NCBI GenBank assembly: GCA_949289265.1
Contig: CASENE010000079.1
Coordinates: forward strand, 1 to 36,470
DNA from: an uncultured Bacteroides sp.
Lineage (GTDB): Bacteria > Bacteroidota > Bacteroidia > Bacteroidales > Bacteroidaceae
Length of the DNA stretch: 36,470 nucleotides
Direction: 5' to 3'
The notes below the pieces were generated by a model. That model was given only the letters and a program-made list of their open reading frames with translations, was not told where the DNA came from and made no database searches. Position 1 is the stretch's first letter, and each line of letters opens with the position of its first letter. Shown here in pieces: positions 15,203 through 23,502 of this stretch. The position numbers and the translations under genes were made by a program.

Positions 15203-15877
15203 TCATGACTGCGTCTGTGCCTGCTGGATCATCTCTTCGCTGGCATACATGTAGATTTCCACGCGGCGGTTTTCGGCAGCCGTCTTCGTCTCGTCGTATT
15301 CGTCGTAGCCCACGCCTTTCACTTGTTTGAACTGGGCGGGAGACACGCCGCAGTCTTGCAGGTAGTTTTCCACGGCATAGGCGCGCTCCTTGGAGAACTT
15401 CTGGTTCACCTCATACGTGCCCACCTTGTCCGTATGGCCGATGATGGCGATGTCGGTCGTGGTGTCGTCGCGCAGAATCTGTGCCACTTCGCGCAGGGTG
15501 GCCTTGGCCTCGTTGCTCAGTGTGGTGGAGTTGAAGTCGAACAACACGTTGTCGCCGAAGGTCACCTTAACGGCGGGCAATCCGTTGGCGTCCGTCACCT
15601 GTTCCACTTGTGCCGCCTCAATCTGTGCGGCTGCCTCGGCCTTCTTGTCCATCTTGCGCCCGATGATGACGCCCGTGCCTGCGCCTACCGCCGCACCGAT
15701 GGCTGCCCCGATGCCGGCTCCCTTGCCCTTGCCGATGAGTCCGCCGATGACGGCTCCGGCCGTGGCGCCTGCGCCGCCGCCTGCCATGCCCAGTTTGGCT
15801 GTGTTGTTCAGTGTGCCGCAGCCCGACAGCAGCAGGCCGCCGCAAAGCAATAGTGCTGTGAATTTTGTCTGTTTCAT
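15203..15877 (-). CDS. OmpA-family lipoprotein with glycine-zipper domain
   Basis: This 224-residue protein has a lipoprotein signal (LLLSGC, lipidated C20). A glycine-zipper repeat (about residues 30-75, GAVIGGLIGKGKGAGIGAAIG) is like the YMGG/Gly-zipper proteins. The C-terminal OmpA/MotB domain (about 105-215) has GDNVLFDFNSTTL, IAIIGHTDKVGTYEVNQKFS and GYDEYDETKTAAENRRVEIYM. The NR-VEI segment is the peptidoglycan-binding signature. It would tether the outer membrane to the cell wall. It is transcribed alone on the minus strand, with TACCTTTG (complement of 15904-15911) as promoter box. It converges with the cyd operon. Confidence 0.92.
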   Translation of the reverse strand: MKQTKFTALLLCGGLLLSGCGTLNNTAKLGMAGGGAGATAGAVIGGLIGKGKGAGIGAAIGAAVGAGTGVIIGRKMDKKAEAAAQIEAAQVEQVTDANGLPAVKVTFGDNVLFDFNSTTLSNEAKATLREVAQILRDDTTTDIAIIGHTDKVGTYEVNQKFSKERAYAVENYLQDCGVSPAQFKQVKGVGYDEYDETKTAAENRRVEIYMYASEEMIQQAQTQS

Positions 15878-15903
15878 ACTTCCTATCCTTATGGTTTGCC
15901 ATA

Positions 15904-15911
15904 CAAAGGTA
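15904..15911 (-). promoter_or_regulatory. TACCTTTG promoter box of the OmpA-type lipoprotein
   Basis: On the minus strand TACCTTTG matches TAnnTTTG and lies 26 bases before the lipoprotein ATG. A clear -33 TTTG is not visible. The opposite side of the same intergenic region holds the alpha-galactosidase promoter. Confidence 0.55.
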
Positions 15912-16130
15912 GGGCTTGGCGGGTAAACTTGGTTGTCTGCCGTCGCTTTTTTAGGGAATTTTGCCTATTTCTCCCGACTTTCTCCACATACCGTGCAGAG
16001 GCCTTCTACGCGGTGTATAGAGGCATATTGCCCACCGCGTGGGAGAGGAGCGCGCGGGGAGTGGTAGCGATTTGGTAAAAATGTACCATCTTTTGATAAA
16101 ATGATACGCCTTAGTCTGTGGCAAATGGCC

Positions 16131-16138
16131 TACTTTTG
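16131..16138 (+). promoter_or_regulatory. TACTTTTG promoter box of the alpha-galactosidase
   Basis: TACTTTTG fits TAnnTTTG and would start transcription near 16145, about 28 bases before the ATG at 16173. A -33 TTTG is not evident at the right distance, so an activator may be needed. Upstream (16081-16110) is a short tract of repeated ATAC/GTAC and TTTTGAT words that could be an operator. Confidence 0.5.
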
Positions 16139-16172
16139 TAACCGGAATATTAAACCATAAAACACAACGACC

Positions 16173-18377
16173 ATGAATTTCAAGAATCGAATGAAATCCC
16201 TTGCATGCCTGAGCCTCGTGGCGGGCGGATTGTGGGCGCAAAACGTGTGCGTGTCTACTCCGAACACCTCGCTGCTGCTTTCGGCGCCGGCAGGCGGAGA
16301 GTTGAGAATCCTGTATTACGGAGAAAAGTTGGCCGAGGCCGACCTTAAGACCTACGAGGGCGACCGGGGCATGGATGCCGCCTATCCGGTGTATGGCCTG
16401 ACGTGCATCACCGAAACGGCGCTGGCCGTGACCCATGCCGACGGCAACCTGACGACGGAGATGGTGGTGGACCAGGTGGCCACCAGCGATGACGACACGT
16501 CTACCAAGACCGTCGTCCGCCTCAAGGACAAGGTCTATCCCTTCTACGTCAACGTCTGCTATCGCGCTTACCACGACGTGGACATCATCGAGGCCTGGAC
16601 GGAGATAACCAACGGCGAGAAGAAGCCCGTCGTGCTCACCCAGTTCGCTTCCGCCTATCTGCCCATCCGCCGCGGCGAGGTGTGGCTGAGCCATCTGCAC
16701 GGTTCGTGGGCCAACGAAGGACAGCTGGTGCAGGAGCCTCTGACGCCGGGCATGAAGGTGATACAGAACAAGGACGGGGCGCGCAACTCGCACACCGACC
16801 ACGCCGAAGTGATGTTCTCGCTGGACGGGCAGCCGCGTGAAAATGCGGGGCGCGTCATCGGCGCGGCACTCTGCTACGGGGGCAACTACAAGCTGCGCGT
16901 CGAGACCCACGACGGGGACTACCACCAGTTCTTTGCCGGCATCAACGAGGACAATTCGGCTTACCGGCTGGAGAAGGACGAAACCTTTGTCACCCCGGCC
17001 TTGGCCCTGACTTACAGCGACGAAGGCCTGAGCGGGGCCAGCCGCAACTTCCACCGCTGGGGCCGCGAATACAAGCTGGCCAATGGCGACAAACTGCGCA
17101 AGATTCTGCTGAACAGCTGGGAAGGTGTCTACTTCGACATCAACCAGGAGGGCATGGACCAGATGATGGCCGACATTGCCGCGATGGGCGGCGAGCTGTT
17201 TGTGATGGACGACGGTTGGTTTGGCGGCAAATACCAGCGCAACAAGGACAATTCGTCGTTGGGCGACTGGGTGGTGGACAAGCGTAAACTGCCCGAAGGC
17301 ATCGAAGGCCTGCTGGCCGATGCCAAGAAGCACGGCATCAAGTTTGGAATCTGGATAGAGCCGGAAATGACCAACACCGTCAGCGAACTTTACGAGAAGC
17401 ATCCCGACTGGATTCTGAAGGCTCCGCAACGCGATCCCGTGTTGGGACGCGGGGGCACGCAGTTGGTGCTCGACCTGGCCAATCCCGAAGTGCAGGACTT
17501 CGTGTTCGGGGTGGTCGACGACCTGATGACCCGCTATCCGGAGATAGATTACATCAAGTGGGATGCCAACATGCCCATCTCCAACCACGGCTCGCAATAC
17601 CTGCCAGCCGACAAGCAGAGCCATATGTACATCGAATACCACCGGGGCTTTGCCAAGGTCTGCGACCGCATACGCGCCAAGTATCCCGACCTCACCATCC
17701 AGGCCTGCGCCAGTGGCGGCGGCCGTGCCAACTGGGGCATCCTGCCTTGGTTCGACGAGTTCTGGGTGAGCGACAACACCGACGCCCTGCAGCGCATCTA
17801 CATGCAGTGGGGCACGTCCTACTTCTTCCCCGCCATCGCCATGGCCTCGCACATCAGCGCCGCCCCCAATCACCAGACCTTCCGCACCATACCCCTGAAA
17901 TACCGCATAGACGTGGCCATGAGCGGACGGTTGGGCATGGAGATACAGCCTAAGAACATGACCGGCGAGGAGAAGAAACTCTGCAAGAAGGCCATTGCGG
18001 AATACAAGACCATCCGTCCCGTGGTGCAGCAGGGCGACATCTACCGCCTGCTTTCGCCCTACGACAAGCTGGGCCTCGCCTCGTTGATGTACGTTGCGCC
18101 TGCCAAGGACAAGGCGGTGTTCTACTGGTGGAAGACGGAGCACTTCGTCAACCAGCACCTGCCGCGCGTGCCCATGGCCGGCCTGAACCCCGACAAGCTC
18201 TATCGGGTGCACGAGTTGAACCGCATCGACAACGAGCCTCTCGCCTTCGAAGGCAAGGTGTTCAGCGGCGCCTACCTGATGGCCAACGGGCTGGAGATTC
18301 CCTATAACCACAAAGTAGACTATCATAAGCAGAACGATTATTCCAGCCGCGTCCTGTATCTGGAGGCAGTGGAATAG
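16173..18377 (+). CDS. Secreted GH36 alpha-galactosidase
   Basis: This 734-residue enzyme is a GH36 alpha-galactosidase (retaining, EC 3.2.1.22 class). A signal peptide (MNFKNRMKSLACLSLVAGGLWAQ) directs it to the periplasm. The N-terminal beta-sandwich is followed by the barrel with MDDGWFGGKYQRN and the FGIWIEPEMTN segment. The catalytic nucleophile is in DYIKWDAN (D464) and the acid/base in WVSDNTD (D534); the spacing of 70 equals that of characterised GH36 enzymes. It releases galactose from raffinose-family or galactomannan oligosaccharides. The galM-transporter-galK operon 4 kb downstream would then use it. The ATG at 16173 was taken; the ATG at 16191 (MKSLAC) is an alternative that keeps a signal peptide. 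No starch-utilisation (susC/D) genes are adjacent. Confidence 0.95.
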   Translation: MNFKNRMKSLACLSLVAGGLWAQNVCVSTPNTSLLLSAPAGGELRILYYGEKLAEADLKTYEGDRGMDAAYPVYGLTCITETALAVTHADGNLTTEMVVDQVATSDDDTSTKTVVRLKDKVYPFYVNVCYRAYHDVDIIEAWTEITNGEKKPVVLTQFASAYLPIRRGEVWLSHLHGSWANEGQLVQEPLTPGMKVIQNKDGARNSHTDHAEVMFSLDGQPRENAGRVIGAALCYGGNYKLRVETHDGDYHQFFAGINEDNSAYRLEKDETFVTPALALTYSDEGLSGASRNFHRWGREYKLANGDKLRKILLNSWEGVYFDINQEGMDQMMADIAAMGGELFVMDDGWFGGKYQRNKDNSSLGDWVVDKRKLPEGIEGLLADAKKHGIKFGIWIEPEMTNTVSELYEKHPDWILKAPQRDPVLGRGGTQLVLDLANPEVQDFVFGVVDDLMTRYPEIDYIKWDANMPISNHGSQYLPADKQSHMYIEYHRGFAKVCDRIRAKYPDLTIQACASGGGRANWGILPWFDEFWVSDNTDALQRIYMQWGTSYFFPAIAMASHISAAPNHQTFRTIPLKYRIDVAMSGRLGMEIQPKNMTGEEKKLCKKAIAEYKTIRPVVQQGDIYRLLSPYDKLGLASLMYVAPAKDKAVFYWWKTEHFVNQHLPRVPMAGLNPDKLYRVHELNRIDNEPLAFEGKVFSGAYLMANGLEIPYNHKVDYHKQNDYSSRVLYLEAVE

Positions 18378-18407
18378 GATTTTGGATTTTCAATAGGTAA
18401 GACGAAG

Positions 18408-18437
18408 GGCAGCCGCCGTGAGGCGTCTGCCTTTTTT
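18408..18437 (+). terminator. Terminator after the alpha-galactosidase
   Basis: GGCAG (18408-18412) and CTGCC (18427-18431) with inner CGCC/GGCG form a GC-rich hairpin around a GTGA loop, followed by six T. It closes the single-gene unit, 30 bases after the stop. Confidence 0.75.
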
Positions 18438-18570
18438 ATTTCCTCCGGGCTGTCGTCCAAGGTGCGGCCGGGGATGTCTTATCTCCCTGCAAGTGGTTGG
18501 AAATCAGTTGTCCGGTGGAACGGTAATCCCAGCTGCCTGGGACTTAACCGCTACCGGGCTGGAATAGTAT

Positions 18571-18608
18571 CGCCCGCCGGCGGGAACTTAAGTCCCAGCC
18601 GGCGGGCG
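18571..18608. repeat. Long GC-rich near-palindrome downstream of nudC
   Basis: GCCCGCCGGC (18572-18581) pairs exactly with GCCGGCGGGC (18598-18607). The 16 bases between are themselves a near-palindrome around ACTTAAGT. The whole forms one hairpin of about 36 bases with no following T run. It lies 44 bases after the nudC stop on the minus strand. It may protect or terminate that transcript in a non-intrinsic way. The preceding bases (18520-18545) contain another small hairpin with the word CCCAG/CTGGG. Confidence 0.7.
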
Positions 18609-18651
18609 TTACAGGTCTGGCATGCGGCGCGTGGCCGCAGCCTTCTTGTTG

Positions 18652-19428
18652 TCAGTCTTTTTCCGCGCCCAGCCAGTGGTCGATGAGGCGGCGGGCAATG
18701 CTCAGTTTCTGCGGCAGTTCGGGCAGGTGGTCGCGGTGATAGAAGGCTCCTGCGCTCAGCTCGTCGTCCTGCAGCTTGATGGTGCCTCCGGCATAGTCGG
18801 CCATGAAACCCACCATCAGCCCGCTGGGGTAGGGCCAGGGCTGGCTGTCGAAGTAGGTGATGTTGCGGATGCTGAGGCCGGTTTCTTCGCGTACTTCGCG
18901 CTCCACGCATTGTTCCAGCGTCTCGCCCGGTTCCAGGAATCCGGCCACGAGGCCGTAGAACGTGCCGCGGAAGTTGCGTGCATGCACCAGCAGGATTTCG
19001 TCCTCTCCCCGGCGGATGAGGACGATGATGGCGGTGGAGATGGGTGGATAGATTTCGTATCCGCACTGCGGACAGCGTTTCATGATGGCGCCTTTCTGTT
19101 CCGTGGGCGTGCCGCACACCGGGCAGAAGCGGCTGTGCTTGTCCCAGTAGAGAATCTGGTAGGCCTTGCCTCCGGCGCGGTATTCGCTGTAGGGCAGGTA
19201 GTCGAACGAGGCGCGCAGGCCCGGCATGGCCCATTCGGCGCTTTCTTCGACGGGGTGGTCGATGGCGGTGGCCAGCACGGTGGTGCCGTTGGGCAGCAGG
19301 ACGCGCTGCGAGGGGTAGCGGCCGTCGGCCCATTCCGGGGGCAGTTCCGTCTCATAGGGGACGTGGAACCTGTCCTCCTTCTCTTTCTTCAGCAGGAGCC
19401 GGTCGTTGTAGAAAATGTAGTTTTGCAT
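18652..19428 (-). CDS. nudC: NADH pyrophosphatase / RNA decapping Nudix hydrolase
   Basis: This 258-residue NudC-type Nudix hydrolase has the zinc ribbon CPVC...CPQC (C102, C105, C119, C122). The Nudix box runs from G163 to L185 (starts GFLEPGE and ends REETGL). The NudC-specific SQPWPYP motif is at 195-201. It hydrolyses NADH to NMNH and AMP and, in characterised homologues, removes NAD caps from RNA. It lies 33 bases after the rpiB stop on the minus strand. It is the last gene of a tkt-rpiB-nudC unit, which groups pentose-phosphate enzymes with nucleotide quality control. Confidence 0.93.
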   Translation of the reverse strand: MQNYIFYNDRLLLKKEKEDRFHVPYETELPPEWADGRYPSQRVLLPNGTTVLATAIDHPVEESAEWAMPGLRASFDYLPYSEYRAGGKAYQILYWDKHSRFCPVCGTPTEQKGAIMKRCPQCGYEIYPPISTAIIVLIRRGEDEILLVHARNFRGTFYGLVAGFLEPGETLEQCVEREVREETGLSIRNITYFDSQPWPYPSGLMVGFMADYAGGTIKLQDDELSAGAFYHRDHLPELPQKLSIARRLIDHWLGAEKD

Positions 19429-19461
19429 GTGTGGCGGGTGTGGTGCGGTGGTGGCGTCTGT

Positions 19462-19899
19462 TCATTGGCTTACGGGTATCTTCTGCACCCTCCGCTGGTG
19501 GCGTCCCCCTTCGAATCCGGTGCCGAAGAATGCCTCCATGATGGCGTCGGCCTGCTCGTTGCCGATGAATCGTCCGGGCATGCAGAGCACGTTGGCGTCG
19601 TTGTGCTGGCGCGACAGGGCTGCTAGTTCCGGCTGCCAGCAGAGGGCTGCGCGGATGCCCTGGTGCTTGTTCAGGGTCATGCTGATGCCCTGTCCGCTGC
19701 CGCAGATGGCAATGCCGGGGCCGCATTCGCCGGCTTCGATGGCGCGGGCCATGGGGTGGGCATAGTCGGGATAGTCGCAACTCTCTTCGGTGTATGTCCC
19801 GAAGTCTTTATAAGGCCAGCCTTTGGCTTCCAGCCATTGCTTGACGTGTTGCTTCAGGGGGAAGCCGGCGTGGTCTGAGCAGATACCTATGGGTTTCAT
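19462..19899 (-). CDS. rpiB: Ribose-5-phosphate isomerase B
   Basis: This 145-residue RpiB/LacAB-family isomerase opens with IGICSDHAGFPLK (D9, H10), keeps the catalytic cysteine C66 in GIAICGSGQGIS, and has DYAHPMARA and NVLCMPGRFIG. It converts ribose 5-phosphate to ribulose 5-phosphate in the cytosol. The gene is downstream of transketolase by 110 bases, so both feed the non-oxidative pentose phosphate pathway. The length is normal. Confidence 0.95.
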   Translation of the reverse strand: MKPIGICSDHAGFPLKQHVKQWLEAKGWPYKDFGTYTEESCDYPDYAHPMARAIEAGECGPGIAICGSGQGISMTLNKHQGIRAALCWQPELAALSRQHNDANVLCMPGRFIGNEQADAIMEAFFGTGFEGGRHQRRVQKIPVSQ

Positions 19900-20009
19900 T
19901 GTGTGGGATTAGGATAAATAAAAAAGGCTGCGGCCGCAGGCGGCAGGCCGGCGGGGAGAAGAAAACGCCCGCCGGATGGCCGCCTGCAACGCCGCAACGC
20001 TGCGATATA

Positions 20010-22022
20010 TTACAACATTTCTTTCACTTGCTTGTAGATGTTCTCGGCCGTAAAGCCCAGTTTCTCGTCCAGCACCTTGTAGGGGGCGGAGAAACCGAAG
20101 GAGGGAAGTCCCCATACCTTGCCGCGCGGGCCAACCAGGCCTTCCAGCGTGACGGGCAGGCCGGCTGTCAACCCGAAGATTTTGGCGTCGTGGGGCAGGA
20201 TGCGTTCCTGGTATTCGGGCGACTGGCGGCGGAAGAGGCCTTCGGAAGGCACGGACACGATGCGCACCTTCACGCCGTCCTTGCGCAGTAGCGCCGCGCC
20301 GGCCACCAGCGTGGATACCTCCGAACCGGATGCCAGCAGGATGACGTCGGGCGTTCCTTCCGCATCTTCTTCCACAACGTAGGCTCCGTGCACGGCCTGG
20401 CCGTAGTCGGTGCCTGCGGGGAGGTTGTTGACGTTCTGGCGGGAGAAGATGAGTCCCGTGGGGGTAGCCATGTTCTCCATGGCCAGCCGCCAGGCTACGG
20501 TCGTTTCTTCGGCATCGGCCGGGCGCAACACCAGCATGGAGTTCTGTCCCTTGTGGTTCTGCAGTTTCTCCATCAGGCGTATCTGGGCCTCTTGTTCCAC
20601 TGGCTCGTGGGTGGGGCCGTCTTCGCCTACGCGGAAGGCGTCGTGCGTCCAGATGAACTTCACGGGCACTTCCATCAGCGCGGCCATGCGGATGGCGGGT
20701 TTCATATAGTCGGAGAAGACGAAGAACGTGCCGCACGCGGCGATGACACCTCCATGCAGTGCCATGCCGATGCAACAGCAGGCCATGGTCAGTTCGGCCA
20801 CGCCGGCCTGGAGGAAAGCACCGCTGAAGTCGCCTTTTGCGAAGGCGTGCGTCTTCTTCAGGAATCCGTCGGTCTTGTCTGAGTTAGACAGGTCGGCCGA
20901 AGCCACAATCATGTTGCCCACCTGTTCGGCCAGCATGCCCAACACCGCAGCCGATGCGGCGCGCGTGGCCGTGTCGGGTTTCTGCGTGAGGGTGCTCCAG
21001 TCTATCCGGGGGGCTTCGTTGGAGAAGTATTGCTTCAGCAAAGCCGCTTTGTCGGGGTGTGCCTGTGCCCATTCGGCTTCGGCGGCATGGCGGCGGGCCA
21101 CTATCTGCTTCAGCTCGGCATGCCGTTGGGCGTACAGTTCCGCCACTTCGGGGAAGAAGACGAACGGCTGTTCGGGATTTCCGCCCAGGTTCTTGATGGT
21201 GTTGATGTAAGCCTCTCCGCCCAAGGGTGCGCCGTGGGTGGCGCAGTCGTTCTCGTAGCTGCTGCCGTCGGCCCTGCGTGCTCCTTTGCCCATCAGGGTA
21301 TGGCCGATGATGAGAGTGGGACGCTCGGTCTCGGCCTTGGCTTCGTTGAGGGCTGTGCGGATGGCATCCGGGTCGTTGCCGTCGATGGTGATAACCTTCC
21401 ATCCCCATGCCTCGTATTTCTTGGCTGTGTCTTCGGTGGTGACTGCTTTGGTCTCGGTGGACAGCTGTATGTCGTTGGCATCGTAGAACATAATGAGGTT
21501 GTCCAGTCCCAGGGTGCCGGCTATGCGTCCTGCTCCCTGCGAGATTTCCTCTTGCACGCCGCCGTCGGATATGTATGCGTAAATAGTCTGCTTCATGACT
21601 TCGGGGAAACGGGCCTGCAGGAACTTCGCTGCAATGGCCGCGCCCACGGCAAAGGTGTGCCCTTGTCCCAACGGGCCGGACGTGTTCTCGATGCCGCGCT
21701 CGATGTCGCGCTCAGGATGTCCCGGCGTCGGGCTGCCCCACTGGCGGAACTGCTGCAGTTCGTCCAAGGTGAACTTTCCTGCCAAAGCGAGGGTGGAGTA
21801 AAGCATGGGCGACATGTGGCCCGGGTCAAGGAAGAAGCGGTCGCGTGCCTCCCAATAGGGATTTTCGGGGTCGTAGACCAGAAATTCAGTGTAGAGCACG
21901 TTGATAAAATCGGCACCTCCCATTGCGCCGCCCGGATGTCCGGATTTTGCTTTCTCAACCATGGAAGCAGCAAGTATGCGGATGTTGTCTGCTGCACGCG
22001 TCATGAGTTTACTGTCGTTCAT
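20010..22022 (-). CDS. tkt: Transketolase
   Basis: This 670-residue transketolase has the three expected domains. The N-terminal TPP-binding domain has KSGHPGGAMGGADF (about 28-41) and the GPLGQGHTFAVGAAIA segment. The TPP/metal motif reads SDGGVQEEIS where E. coli has GDG...EGIS; I believe this variant is common in Bacteroidales. The middle domain carries RVGEDGPTHEPVEQ with the catalytic glutamate, and a C-terminal domain follows. It exchanges two-carbon units between pentose, tetrose and hexose phosphates. It heads tkt-rpiB-nudC. TATCTTTG on the minus strand (22090-22097) is the likely promoter. Confidence 0.96.
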   Translation of the reverse strand: MNDSKLMTRAADNIRILAASMVEKAKSGHPGGAMGGADFINVLYTEFLVYDPENPYWEARDRFFLDPGHMSPMLYSTLALAGKFTLDELQQFRQWGSPTPGHPERDIERGIENTSGPLGQGHTFAVGAAIAAKFLQARFPEVMKQTIYAYISDGGVQEEISQGAGRIAGTLGLDNLIMFYDANDIQLSTETKAVTTEDTAKKYEAWGWKVITIDGNDPDAIRTALNEAKAETERPTLIIGHTLMGKGARRADGSSYENDCATHGAPLGGEAYINTIKNLGGNPEQPFVFFPEVAELYAQRHAELKQIVARRHAAEAEWAQAHPDKAALLKQYFSNEAPRIDWSTLTQKPDTATRAASAAVLGMLAEQVGNMIVASADLSNSDKTDGFLKKTHAFAKGDFSGAFLQAGVAELTMACCCIGMALHGGVIAACGTFFVFSDYMKPAIRMAALMEVPVKFIWTHDAFRVGEDGPTHEPVEQEAQIRLMEKLQNHKGQNSMLVLRPADAEETTVAWRLAMENMATPTGLIFSRQNVNNLPAGTDYGQAVHGAYVVEEDAEGTPDVILLASGSEVSTLVAGAALLRKDGVKVRIVSVPSEGLFRRQSPEYQERILPHDAKIFGLTAGLPVTLEGLVGPRGKVWGLPSFGFSAPYKVLDEKLGFTAENIYKQVKEML

Positions 22023-22089
22023 ATTAGCAAATGGTTAAATTAAGTGGGTTGTTTAGTCGGTTCAAAGGCGATTCGTCGCTTGACCCGTG

Positions 22090-22097
22090 CAAAGATA
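22090..22097 (-). promoter_or_regulatory. TATCTTTG promoter box of tkt
   Basis: On the minus strand TATCTTTG lies 67 bases before the tkt ATG, giving a leader of about 60 bases. A clean TTTG -33 box is not visible. No known riboswitch motif was recognised in the leader. Confidence 0.55.
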
Positions 22098-22221
22098 GCG
22101 GTTTATGCTCAATTATCCCATGAAAAAGGGCTCTTTTCAACGAATTAGGTACTTCATCGGGACGATTGAGCCTGAAAAGGCCGGTTTTTGAAACTTTTGC
22201 GGGAGGGGAATGGCGGAAAAA

Positions 22222-22288
22222 GAACGCGGATTGCGCGTTGTCAGGCTCGGGGCTAAGTCCGGTCTAGCAGTTTGCGCAATCCGCGTTC
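22222..22288 (-). terminator. Large-loop hairpin terminator after galK
   Basis: GAACGCGGATTGCGC (22222-22236) and GCGCAATCCGCGTTC (22274-22288) are a perfect 15-bp inverted pair with a 37-base loop. Read on the minus strand it is followed by a T-rich TTTTT, ending the galM-transporter-galK transcript. The stem sequence resembles the common Bacteroides 'AATCCGCG' intergenic repeats, such as the one at 31901-32007. Confidence 0.7.
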
Positions 22289-22310
22289 GGCAGGTAATCT
22301 TTGTGTTTCT

Positions 22311-23465
22311 TTATTCCAGTCTGCGGGCACCGTCGCTGATGACCACGTCGTAGATTTTCGGGCTTCTATTGAATTTCTTCTTGAATTCTTCTTTCACTTT
22401 CTCGATAAAGGTGCCGTAGAGCTCTTCCTTTACCAAGTTGATGGTGCAGCCGCCGAATCCGCCGCCCATGACGCGTGAACCGGTGACGCCGCAGTCGAAA
22501 GCCAGGTTGTTCAGGAAGTCCAACTCTTCGCAGCTGACCTCATACAGCTTGCTCATGCCGTAGTGCGTCTCGTACATCTTTTGGCCCACCGTTTCATAGT
22601 CGTTCTTTTCCAAAGCGTCGCACACGTCCAGTACCCGTTGGATTTCTTCGATGACGTATTCGGCACGCTTGTAGTCTTCTTCGCTGATTTCGGGTTGCAC
22701 TTCCTGCAGCATTTCCAGGGTGCAGTCGCGCAAGAATTCTACGTGCGGATGTCTCTTCTGTACCGCGGCAACCACGGCTTCGCAACTCTGACGGCGCTTG
22801 TTGTAGGCCGACGAGGCAAGTTCGTGTTTCACCACCGAGTCAACCAATACCAGGCGATACCCCTTGGGCTCGAAGTGGAAATACTGGTATTCCAGCGAAC
22901 GGCAGTCCAGACGGATGAGGTTGTCTTTTTTGCCGAATACCGAGGCAAACTGGTCCATGATGCCGCAGTTCACGCCGCAATAGTTGTGCTCTGTGGCCTG
23001 GCCCACTTTGGCCAATTCAAACTTGTCGATTTTATTGTCGCCGAACAGGTCGTTCAGGGCATAGGCGTAGACACTTTCCAATGCTGCCGACGAAGACATG
23101 CCGGCTCCCAGGGGTACATCGCCTGCAAAAGCTGTATTGAATCCTTTTACTTCTACTCCGCGTTTGATCATTTCGCGGCAGACGCCGAAGATATATCTGG
23201 CCCAGCTGGCACGGGGAGCATCTTCTTCGTTCAGGCCGAATTCCACGTAGTCTTTCAAATCAATGGAGTAAGCCTTTACCTTGTCCGTTCCGTTCGGTTT
23301 GAGCTCGGCTATCATGCCTTTGTCAATGGCGCCGGGAAATACAAAGCCGCCATTGTAGTCTGTGTGTTCACCTATCAGGTTGATGCGTCCCGGAGCGGCA
23401 TATATGGCTCCTGTTGTTCCGTCAAAATGCTTGATGAAACGACTTCTTACATATTCTATATCCAT
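22311..23465 (-). CDS. galK: Galactokinase
   Basis: This 384-residue GHMP kinase has the galactokinase signature GRINLIGEHTDYNGG (26-40). The phosphate loop PLGAGMSSSA is at 118-127, the catalytic base is in CGIMDQF (D171), and the third GHMP motif is GGGFGGCTINLV. It phosphorylates galactose to galactose 1-phosphate, the first step of the Leloir pathway. The gene is the last of galM-transporter-galK on the minus strand, 37 bases after the transporter. GalT and GalE are not in the window. Confidence 0.96.
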   Translation of the reverse strand: MDIEYVRSRFIKHFDGTTGAIYAAPGRINLIGEHTDYNGGFVFPGAIDKGMIAELKPNGTDKVKAYSIDLKDYVEFGLNEEDAPRASWARYIFGVCREMIKRGVEVKGFNTAFAGDVPLGAGMSSSAALESVYAYALNDLFGDNKIDKFELAKVGQATEHNYCGVNCGIMDQFASVFGKKDNLIRLDCRSLEYQYFHFEPKGYRLVLVDSVVKHELASSAYNKRRQSCEAVVAAVQKRHPHVEFLRDCTLEMLQEVQPEISEEDYKRAEYVIEEIQRVLDVCDALEKNDYETVGQKMYETHYGMSKLYEVSCEELDFLNNLAFDCGVTGSRVMGGGFGGCTINLVKEELYGTFIEKVKEEFKKKFNRSPKIYDVVISDGARRLE

Positions 23466-23502
23466 GACATTTAGGTATTATGTGAATAATAAGGATGTAC
23501 GT

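Noticed and set aside
15951-18326. A long open frame of 791 codons on the minus strand, antisense to the alpha-galactosidase gene.
   Set aside because: It lies entirely over a well-supported GH36 gene and has no recognisable domain. High GC content makes such opposite-strand open frames common, so it is a shadow.
22023-22310. A riboswitch or leader RNA upstream of tkt.
   Set aside because: I recognised no known motif. The only structured element is the galK hairpin terminator.
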